Of a DNA stretch of 10,397 nucleotides, positions 1 through 6,063 are shown piece by piece. Position numbers and translations under genes: made by a program. This DNA comes from UBA4717 sp002404395 (GTDB lineage: Bacteria; Bacillota; Clostridia; Oscillospirales; CAG-272): NCBI GenBank assembly GCA_937902275.1, contig CALFNW010000102.1, positions 1 through 10,397 on the forward strand. Direction: 5' to 3'. The first letter of the stretch is position 1, and the number at the start of each line of letters is the position of its first letter. The notes below the pieces were generated by a model. It saw nothing but the letters and a program-made list of their open reading frames with translations, did not search any database and had not been told where the DNA came from.

Positions 1-1
1 A

Positions 2-238
2 GCCGTTGACACGCTTGATGCGCTCTGTATGCTGCGCGCCGCTTCGGGAATCACAGGCTATGATCCTGCCGGATTTGACATAAACTGCGATTTTGACGGC
101 GACGGCAAATTCACCGTCAAGGACGCGATCATCTTCGCGCGCCACCTTGCCGGCTGGCGCGGTTATGAAACGCTCTCATCAATCTCCGAAGACAGTTCGG
201 CAGACCATGATGTTTACAGTCGCGAAAACAAAAATTAA
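2..238 (+). CDS. Dockerin-containing secreted protein, C-terminal end (partial, cut by window edge)
   Basis: Only the last 78 codons are inside the window, and the frame is open to the left edge. The visible part is a type I dockerin. The second calcium loop is intact (D-F-D-G-D-G-K-F-T-V-K-D, with ligands at positions 1, 3, 5, 9 and 12) and is followed by an HLAGWRGYE helix end. The first loop begins outside the window, and only its end (DTLD) is visible. After the dockerin comes a short acidic tail containing SADHDVYS. Over 54 residues this region matches the dockerin of the next gene at 44 positions without gaps, so the missing upstream part may be another member of the same esterase family; that is inference. 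Known role of the module: it binds a cohesin domain on a partner protein outside the cell. A start codon inside the visible part (ATG at 29) would split the dockerin and is not credible. Confidence 0.88.
   Translation, partial: AVDTLDALCMLRAASGITGYDPAGFDINCDFDGDGKFTVKDAIIFARHLAGWRGYETLSSISEDSSADHDVYSRENKN
8..169 (+). repeat. Direct repeat, copy 1 (dockerin-coding DNA)
   Basis: This stretch aligns without gaps to 2754-2915. Long exact runs are visible at the nucleotide level, for example around the second calcium loop and the LAGWRG codons. The encoded peptides share 44 of 54 residues by hand alignment. Differences are concentrated in the linker between the two calcium loops. It reflects duplication of a dockerin-coding gene end and could serve as a substrate for recombination. 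Confidence 0.85.
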
Positions 239-261
239 ATCACCGACACAATAATTACCCC

Positions 262-295
262 GCCCTCCGCGCCCTGTATCGCGGAGGGCTTCTTG
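262..295 (+). terminator. Hairpin terminator of the first (partial) gene
   Basis: A perfect 9-bp stem, GCCCTCCGC (262-270) with GCGGAGGGC (281-289), encloses a 10-nt loop. It is followed by a broken T tract (TTCTTG). It lies 23 nt after the stop codon. The T tract is modest, so efficiency is uncertain. Confidence 0.75.
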
Positions 296-403
296 TATAT
301 AAAAATTACAACCGTTTTCGACACACGCTGAATTTTTCAATGTCATAATACACAAAACAATATCGGATTATTTGTAATTTCCTACGAAATGTCGTTCGGT
401 CGG

Positions 404-432
404 TTGACGTCCAAACTACTTTATGATATCAT
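404..432 (+). promoter_or_regulatory. Sigma-A-type promoter of the dockerin esterase gene
   Basis: TTGACG (404-409), a 17-bp spacer and TATCAT (427-432) each match the consensus at five of six positions. A TGA just before the -10 box (424-426) gives an extended -10. The expected transcript start is near 439, leaving a leader of about 83 nt before the ATG at 522. The remaining gap from 239 to 403 is AT-rich and shows no gene and no convincing operator beyond the upstream terminator. Confidence 0.7.
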
Positions 433-510
433 TTTAACAGCAAATGCCCGGACCCAAATTCATTCCCGGAAGATTCCCAAATATTTTTTTGAGCCGCGCT
501 TACGCGCCAT

Positions 511-514
511 GGAG
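511..514 (+). promoter_or_regulatory. Ribosome binding site that fixes the start at 522
   Basis: GGAG lies 7 nt before ATG 522. An earlier in-frame ATG at 444 would sit about 5 nt after the predicted transcript start, with no Shine-Dalgarno site, and would bury the signal peptide behind 26 extra residues. The start at 522 is therefore preferred. Confidence 0.85.
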
Positions 515-521
515 ACTAATC

Positions 522-2984
522 ATGCAAAAGAAAAATTCGGTCATCCTCGCATTACTGCTTCTGTTGCTTGCAGCCGCATTTGTATGTCAGACAAGTGCCG
601 CCGATCACTATGTTTACGACGCTGTCGATATGCAGGGCGCGATCTCCGCCGGAGGCGGACTTAAGGTCAAAGAATCGCTTCTGCGTGAAAGCGACACCTG
701 TTACGTTGCATTTGAGGCAGCTGCCGACGGCACCGGTGCTGACGGCACTCAGTTTCAGCTTGATGTCAAAAACTTCGCCGACGACTTCAATTATGTCGAT
801 TATCCGGTCATCAAACTCGGCTACCGTTCAAACATTGCCGCAGACGCAAGAATCGATATCAACGTCGGTATCAAATACCTCGGTCAGACCACCAGACTTT
901 GGGGAATTGCGGACAAATATGACCGCACCTATACCAAAAATTCGCTGATAATCGATGTCAGATCAAGATCTAGCGGCGGCGAAGGACCGGCGAGCGAAAA
1001 TTACAGCTGGTCGAATCTTGACATTGACGCCAAGCCGCAGTATCTGAGACTCAAGCCGTATTACCAACGCCAGCCGATAGTCGCAGGCGAACGCTTTGAC
1101 GTCGAATATATCGGATACTTCAAAACCGTTGCCGATGCCGAAGCATATACATTCAGCTTCAATTTTGACCGTGAGATCACCGATTTTTACCTCACGGAGC
1201 AGGTTTTGAGACTCGTCAAGGGCGACACACATCCGCTTGTGAACACATACGCTCCGCTGATAGCCACCGCTCCCGAGGTTACATACGCCTCCGACGCGCC
1301 TGATATCGTTGAGGTCAACCAAAACGGCGAGCTCACCGCCAAGAGCGCAGGAACGGCAACGATCACCGCGACTGCCGGCACTTTTACGAGCACCTGCAAG
1401 GTGATCGTGCTTGACACCGCGCTTGCACCCGTCGAGTTCCTTTCACGCGAGGTGATCTGCGACAAGGATCCCGTCGTGATAAACTGCCTCGGCGACTCTA
1501 TCACCACATACGCACCGGCGCCGGCTGCCGGCAAAAACTACCATGATTGGTGGGGCGAGCTTTACTATGTAAAGAACAACGACTACGGTATCTCGGGAAC
1601 CACCGTTTCGCTCAACGGCACTGTCAAGTCTCCGTTTATCAGCCGCTACAGTGAAATGTCGGACGACGCGGAGCTTGTCACCGTCAAGGGCGGCACCAAC
1701 GACTTTGCAAGCACCTCAAAGGGCACGCTTACCACCCGTTCCCCTTATACCTATTACGGTTCGCTCAGGATCCTTGTCGAAGGACTTATCGAAAAATATC
1801 CCGACCGACAGATCGCGCTCTTTACGCCGATACGCCGTTGCGAAAACGGTCAGACGCTTGAAACCAAAAACAAATTCGGCGATACCCTCCGCGATTACGC
1901 TCACGCCGTTGAAGATATCGGACGGATCTACAACATACCGGTAGTCAACCTGTATGAAGAAGAATCGCTCGATTTCACGGGCGATCTTGAATCGGACTTC
2001 TGTAAGAAATATATGCCTGACGGACTGCACCCGAGCGGTGAAGGTCACAGGATCATGCAAAAATTCATGTCAAGCGAGCTTGAGCGTCTCGGAGTCATAA
2101 AGATCGTGACCACCGGCGAATCCGAGTATATCCCGCTTGACAAGATCGAACGCGTGATTTTTGACGCGGAAACGATCAAAAACAACACCACCGCCGAAAA
2201 GTGCGTGGTTTTGAATGAGCTTGTAAACGAAGCGGGCAAATCATTCGTGCGCATTGCTGCTTCGGACTACAAAACGAGCGACGACAACACCCAGATCAAG
2301 TTTTCAATCGAAAACGCCGGCGGCGATTTCAAGATCAAGGAATATCCGTTCATGGTGATCGCGTATAAAACAAATCTTCAGTACGCAAACACCTGGGATA
2401 TAAATGTAGTGATCAAGCGCAACGGTGCCTACAGCCGCCATTGGGGCATAAAGGAAAATCCTTTCACCGACGGCACGCTCAACTATACCTGTATTCCGCT
2501 TGCCTCCCGCATAAACGGCGGTCAGGTTGAAGGTTATACGACCTTTGACGACATAGACGAAGATTCGCTTATCAAACAGTTAATTTTCAAACCGTGGGGC
2601 GGAAATTCAAAAGCTGATATCGACGGCGGCGACTATACGGATATTGAATACATCGGATTTTTCAAGAACTACACCGGTGCCGCTAATTTCATCAAGTACG
2701 AAAAAGGCGAGATCGAAGCGCCTGTAGGCGATACTAACGAAGACGGCAAAGCCGACACGCTTGACTCTCTGAATATGCTGCGCGCCGCTTCAAACGCGGA
2801 GGGCTACGATCCTTCGGCTTTCGATTCAAGCTGCGATTTTGACGGCGACGGCAAATTTACCGCCAAGGACGCGATAATCTTTGCACGTCACCTTGCCGGC
2901 TGGCGCGGTTACGAAAAACTTCCGCTTGCCGTTGAGGACAAAAGCGCCGACCACGACGTATACTCCCCGAATAATAATAACTGA
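522..2984 (+). CDS. Secreted SGNH/GDSL esterase with C-terminal dockerin
   Basis: This 820-residue protein is probably an extracellular carbohydrate deacylase. Residues 1-27 form a signal peptide with a Leu/Ala core ending TSAA. Residues about 28-214 are a beta-rich module (TRLWGI, RLKPYY and DVEYIGYF signatures). Residues about 229-299 are an Ig-like BIG2 domain (GELTAKSAGTATITAT). Residues about 317-526 are the SGNH hydrolase: block I GDS with catalytic Ser326, block II GISG near Gly356, block III GGTND with Asn393, and block V DGLHPSGEGH with Asp500 and His503. Residues about 540-729 are a second copy of the module (SRHWGI, IFKPWGG, DIEYIGFF). Residues about 734-798 are a type I dockerin with both calcium loops intact, followed by the tail SADHDVYSPNNNN. 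It has its own promoter and terminator. The substrate is not shown by sequence; polysaccharide acetyl groups are inferred from family and context. Confidence 0.9.
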   Translation: MQKKNSVILALLLLLLAAAFVCQTSAADHYVYDAVDMQGAISAGGGLKVKESLLRESDTCYVAFEAAADGTGADGTQFQLDVKNFADDFNYVDYPVIKLGYRSNIAADARIDINVGIKYLGQTTRLWGIADKYDRTYTKNSLIIDVRSRSSGGEGPASENYSWSNLDIDAKPQYLRLKPYYQRQPIVAGERFDVEYIGYFKTVADAEAYTFSFNFDREITDFYLTEQVLRLVKGDTHPLVNTYAPLIATAPEVTYASDAPDIVEVNQNGELTAKSAGTATITATAGTFTSTCKVIVLDTALAPVEFLSREVICDKDPVVINCLGDSITTYAPAPAAGKNYHDWWGELYYVKNNDYGISGTTVSLNGTVKSPFISRYSEMSDDAELVTVKGGTNDFASTSKGTLTTRSPYTYYGSLRILVEGLIEKYPDRQIALFTPIRRCENGQTLETKNKFGDTLRDYAHAVEDIGRIYNIPVVNLYEEESLDFTGDLESDFCKKYMPDGLHPSGEGHRIMQKFMSSELERLGVIKIVTTGESEYIPLDKIERVIFDAETIKNNTTAEKCVVLNELVNEAGKSFVRIAASDYKTSDDNTQIKFSIENAGGDFKIKEYPFMVIAYKTNLQYANTWDINVVIKRNGAYSRHWGIKENPFTDGTLNYTCIPLASRINGGQVEGYTTFDDIDEDSLIKQLIFKPWGGNSKADIDGGDYTDIEYIGFFKNYTGAANFIKYEKGEIEAPVGDTNEDGKADTLDSLNMLRAASNAEGYDPSAFDSSCDFDGDGKFTAKDAIIFARHLAGWRGYEKLPLAVEDKSADHDVYSPNNNN
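2754..2915 (+). repeat. Direct repeat, copy 2 (dockerin-coding DNA)
   Basis: This is the partner of 8-169, in the same reading phase and of the same length. It sits at the same position relative to the gene end, and the following tail (SADHDVYS) is also shared. Confidence 0.85.
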
Positions 2985-3014
2985 CGCTTTTGGCGTAAGC
3001 TCATACGCAATACC

Positions 3015-3044
3015 GGGAAGCCGACCCGCGCGGCTTCCCTTTTT
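3015..3044 (+). terminator. Intrinsic terminator of the dockerin esterase gene
   Basis: A perfect 9-bp stem, GGGAAGCCG (3015-3023) with CGGCTTCCC (3031-3039), has a 7-nt loop and is followed directly by five Ts. It lies 30 nt after the stop codon and separates this gene from its paralogue. Confidence 0.9.
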
Positions 3045-3106
3045 ATACCCGAGTGCGGCGAAACTCACAAATCAATATACTGCGGCATTTAAAAATGTTA
3101 TTTACA

Positions 3107-3135
3107 TTGACAAATATTTCATAATATGCTAAAAT
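3107..3135 (+). promoter_or_regulatory. Strong sigma-A-type promoter of the SLH esterase gene
   Basis: A consensus TTGACA (3107-3112), a 17-bp spacer and TAAAAT (3130-3135) are preceded by TGC (3127-3129), an extended -10. The spacer is AT-rich. The transcript should start near 3142, giving a leader of only about 24 nt. This is the best promoter in the window. Confidence 0.85.
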
Positions 3136-3153
3136 CAGAATATCAAAAACATC

Positions 3154-3158
3154 GGAGG
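3154..3158 (+). promoter_or_regulatory. Ribosome binding site of the SLH esterase gene
   Basis: A consensus GGAGG sits 7 nt before ATG 3166. Together with the strong promoter and short leader, it suggests this is the most highly expressed gene of the window. Confidence 0.85.
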
Positions 3159-3165
3159 AAAAGCC

Positions 3166-5874
3166 ATGAAAAAGCTTCTCGTTTTTCTTTTTGCAATGAT
3201 GCTCATGACCTGCGGCGTCATTGCCTCAAACGCGGCAGACATTGACTGCCATGTATACGGCGCGGCAGATCTTGTCGAACGCGCTTCGGCAGGCGGCGGA
3301 CTTGTCAAGCAGGATTCGTTCGTCACCGAAAACGGTACGACCTATATTTCGGCGCTTGCCGACGGCAGTGTTTCAAACGGCGTCGACGGCACGCAGCTTA
3401 AGGTGCTTATTACCGCGCAGGACAGCACGGATTTTCTGCTCAAGGAATATCCGATAATGAAAGTCTCATATGATACGGATATCAAAGCGGATTCAGTACT
3501 TGATATCTGCCTCGGCATGAACTACTGCGGCAGATCCACCAGACTTTGGGGATTTGCACCCGAGTTCAAGCGCGGCAGTCAGAGTATGATAATCGACCTT
3601 TCCGTCTCATTCGGCGGTGGCGAAAACCTTGACAAACCCTATTCGTGGGATAACGTCGATGACGACAGCCCCGTGAATTACCTGACCTTCAAGCCTTACT
3701 ACAGCGGCAAGAGCATCGTCAAGGGCGAGCACTTCAACATAGAATATATCGGCTTCTTCAGGACCGAAGCCGATGCAAAAGCCTACAAATACGATTCGAC
3801 GGTCTCATACGATCCCAAGTCGATCGAATTCAACATTCAGGCGGTGAGACGCAAGATCGGAGAGACACTGAAGCTTGAAGCGCTTCCGGTCCCTTACTAC
3901 GCAAATCTTGACAGCGTTGTTTTCCGCTCGGAAGATCCGACCGTCGCAACGGTTGCTTCCGACGGCACGGTCACGGCGGTTGCCGCAGGCGACACATATA
4001 TAGTTGCCGAGACTCAGAACGGATTGAGCGCAAAATGCCACATTTATGTGCTTGAGAAAGCGATCGCTCCGGTCGAGCTTATACCGCATGATATAGTAAC
4101 GACAAGACCCGATGTTGTCATAAACTGCCTCGGAGACTCTATCACTACCTATGCCTCTGCACCCACGGCGGGTATGAATTATCACGATTGGTTTGGAAAG
4201 TGGTACCACGTAACGAACAACGACTACGGAATTTCCGGCGCGACTCTCAGCGCAAACGGTAATAATCAGTTTGTATACAGATACCAGAACATGACGGACG
4301 ACGCCGACATTATCTTCGTAAAGGGCGGCACCAACGACTTTGGCGGCACACCGATCGGAGACCAAAATTCCCGGCTGCTCACGACATACCGCGGCGCGGT
4401 AAGGAATCTGATCGAAGGGCTTATAGAAAAATATCCCGATAAGCATATCGTATTCCTGTCGGTGATCCATCGTTCCAACGGTGATTTCACTCCCGAAACC
4501 AAAAACGTCTCGGGTTCGGTGCTCGGCGACTTTGCGGCTGCAACCGAAGAATTGGCGCGTGAATACGGCATCGACTCGCTTGATATCTACAACCCCGAAC
4601 AGCTTGACTTTACAAAGCCCGATGTGGTTGAAACTCTTATGCCCGACAAGCTTCACCCGAGCGGCGAAGGACACAAGATCATTGCGGAATACATTATCGA
4701 AAAGCTTACCGAAAAAGGAGTTCTGTATGTCAACGCCGACGCGGAAAACGAAACGGTCTACGTTGATGACTACAAGCTATACAAAGCGAAAGAGCTGGTA
4801 CGTGCGGCAAACGGAGCCAACCTTAAGATCGACAATACGACGGTCAGCGAGGATGACAGCGAGTATGTACGCATACACGCCGGCACCTATAAAGAAAGCA
4901 TAGACTCCACTCAGGCGATCTTCTCGCTCAAGACACTCGGCAACGATTGGCTGCTCAAGGACTATCCTTTCATGAAGATCGGCTACAAAACTAATATCGC
5001 CGCGTCGAATACTTCCGAGATAATTGCAAAGCGCGGCGGAAAATACAGCCGACATTGGGGCATACGCACCGCGTTTGAAAATGACGGCAAGCCGCATGAT
5101 ACGGTCCTTAATCTTGCCTCAGCGATATCCGGCGCGCTGGAAGCGGGCTACACTGCTTTCTCGGACATTGACGACGACTCAAGAGTCAATGAAGTCTGGT
5201 TCAAGCCCTGGGGCGGTCATTCGCTCGCAGAAATGAAAACCGACGAATATCTTGACATAGAATACATCGCTTTCTTCAGAACCTCCGTCGAAGCCGATGC
5301 CTTTGAATATTCGCTCGACTCCGAGCCGCTTGTGCGCGGTTCGGGCTTTACCGATACTCCCGAACATTGGGGATGCGACTATATCGACTTTACCGTGCGC
5401 CGCGGTCTGTTCAACGGTATGACCGAAACGACCTTTGAGCCTAACTCGACTATGAAGCGTTCAATGCTCGTCACCGTGCTTTCAAGACTTGCGAAAGACA
5501 CCGAAAACACTACAGCCTATCCTTTTGCGGACGTTTCCGCCGACAAATGGTTCAGCCACGGCGTTTCGTTCGCGTATGACAAAAAGCTTGTCGATGACGG
5601 AGAAAACTTCCGCCCCGACGATATGATCACGCGCGAAGAACTTGCCGATATGCTTTACCGTTTTGCAAAAGCTGAGGGCAAAGACACATCGGGAGACGAG
5701 CTCGGCTTCAAGGACACAGACAATATATCCGCCGATAAACGCGACGCGCTCGCTTATTGCGTAAAGCTCGGCATAATAAGCGGATATGACGACAACACCG
5801 TTCGTCCGAACGGCTCTGCGACCCGCGCCGAGGTCGCGGCGATGCTTACACGTTTCATAAAAAACGTGAAGTAA
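3166..5874 (+). CDS. Cell-surface SGNH/GDSL esterase with three SLH repeats
   Basis: This 902-residue paralogue of the preceding gene has the same order of parts but a different anchor. Residues 1-24 are a signal peptide (MKKLLVFLFAMML core, ending SNAA). Residues about 25-210 are the beta-rich module (TRLWGF, TFKPYY, NIEYIGFF). Residues about 218-296 are a BIG2 domain. Residues about 317-520 are the SGNH domain with GDS Ser325, GISG near Gly355, GGTND Asn390, and Asp494 and His497 in DKLHPSGEGH. Residues about 530-715 are the second module (SRHWGI, WFKPWGG, DIEYIAFF). SLH repeats lie at about 726-782, 785-842 and 847-900; the last has the canonical TRAE motif, the second TREE, and the first a divergent MKRS. 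SLH domains bind pyruvylated secondary cell-wall polymers, so the enzyme should stay on the cell surface. In the second module two residues are missing in one strand relative to the paralogue (near residue 619). Substrate specificity is not evident. Confidence 0.92.
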   Translation: MKKLLVFLFAMMLMTCGVIASNAADIDCHVYGAADLVERASAGGGLVKQDSFVTENGTTYISALADGSVSNGVDGTQLKVLITAQDSTDFLLKEYPIMKVSYDTDIKADSVLDICLGMNYCGRSTRLWGFAPEFKRGSQSMIIDLSVSFGGGENLDKPYSWDNVDDDSPVNYLTFKPYYSGKSIVKGEHFNIEYIGFFRTEADAKAYKYDSTVSYDPKSIEFNIQAVRRKIGETLKLEALPVPYYANLDSVVFRSEDPTVATVASDGTVTAVAAGDTYIVAETQNGLSAKCHIYVLEKAIAPVELIPHDIVTTRPDVVINCLGDSITTYASAPTAGMNYHDWFGKWYHVTNNDYGISGATLSANGNNQFVYRYQNMTDDADIIFVKGGTNDFGGTPIGDQNSRLLTTYRGAVRNLIEGLIEKYPDKHIVFLSVIHRSNGDFTPETKNVSGSVLGDFAAATEELAREYGIDSLDIYNPEQLDFTKPDVVETLMPDKLHPSGEGHKIIAEYIIEKLTEKGVLYVNADAENETVYVDDYKLYKAKELVRAANGANLKIDNTTVSEDDSEYVRIHAGTYKESIDSTQAIFSLKTLGNDWLLKDYPFMKIGYKTNIAASNTSEIIAKRGGKYSRHWGIRTAFENDGKPHDTVLNLASAISGALEAGYTAFSDIDDDSRVNEVWFKPWGGHSLAEMKTDEYLDIEYIAFFRTSVEADAFEYSLDSEPLVRGSGFTDTPEHWGCDYIDFTVRRGLFNGMTETTFEPNSTMKRSMLVTVLSRLAKDTENTTAYPFADVSADKWFSHGVSFAYDKKLVDDGENFRPDDMITREELADMLYRFAKAEGKDTSGDELGFKDTDNISADKRDALAYCVKLGIISGYDDNTVRPNGSATRAEVAAMLTRFIKNVK

Positions 5875-5970
5875 CAGCCGGCCGCGGCGGTAAATTGCCC
5901 CGTCGATCTGCACTTTTATACATGAATCCATGTCATAATTTGACTGTTTTATAAAAAATCACACGTCCGA

Positions 5971-5999
5971 TTGACTTTGACAAAAATATATGGTAATGT
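5971..5999 (+). promoter_or_regulatory. Probable promoter of the rhamnosidase gene
   Basis: TTGACT (5971-5976), a 17-bp spacer and TAATGT (5994-5999) are preceded by TGG (5991-5993). This is the same extended -10 layout as the other two promoters, though the -10 hexamer itself is weak (three of six). An alternative pairing is TTGACA (5977-5982), a 16-bp spacer and TATATC (5999-6004). Either choice places the transcript start near 6006-6011, inside the following dyad. Confidence 0.55.
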
Positions 6000-6042
6000 A
6001 TATCCGAGGTTAGGTCGCACAGACCGCCTCGGATATATTTTT
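5999..6042 (+). promoter_or_regulatory. Long dyad with T tract over the rhamnosidase transcript start: terminator and/or operator
   Basis: A perfect 11-bp inverted repeat pairs TATATCCGAGG (5999-6009) with CCTCGGATATA (6027-6037). Inside it is a second 4-bp stem, GGTC (6013-6016) with GACC (6022-6025), and a 5-nt loop. Five Ts follow (6038-6042). As RNA from upstream it has the form of an intrinsic terminator and is the only convincing one after the SLH esterase gene, about 125 nt past that stop. As DNA it spans the probable -10 box and start point of the next gene, which is typical of a repressor operator. The sequence does not decide between these roles. Confidence 0.65.
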
Positions 6043-6051
6043 ACAATTATC

Positions 6052-6055
6052 GGAG
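6052..6055 (+). promoter_or_regulatory. Ribosome binding site that fixes the rhamnosidase start at 6064
   Basis: GGAG lies 8 nt before ATG 6064. The only earlier in-frame start is a TTG at 5971, which is itself part of the -35 region, so the shorter reading is preferred. Confidence 0.85.
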
Positions 6056-6063
6056 ATAAACTT

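Noticed and set aside
444..521. Upstream in-frame ATG giving the dockerin esterase 26 extra N-terminal residues
   Set aside because: No ribosome binding site, only a few bases after the predicted transcript start, and it would place the signal peptide internally. The start at 522 has GGAG at good spacing.
3805..4674. Minus-strand open frame of 289 codons inside the SLH esterase gene
   Set aside because: It lies opposite the BIG2 and SGNH coding region and has no domain-like features.
5920..5933. Small hairpin ACATG/CATGT as terminator of the SLH esterase gene
   Set aside because: The stem has only 5 bp and no T tract follows.
340..5939. Shared 10-mer ATGTCATAAT at 340-349 and 5930-5939, both upstream of promoters
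   Set aside because: A single 10-base match across several hundred AT-rich intergenic bases can arise by chance, and the distances to the -35 boxes differ.
5971..6063. In-frame TTG start giving the rhamnosidase 31 extra residues
   Set aside because: The codon is part of the -35 region, the extra residues run through the dyad, and ATG 6064 has a proper Shine-Dalgarno site.
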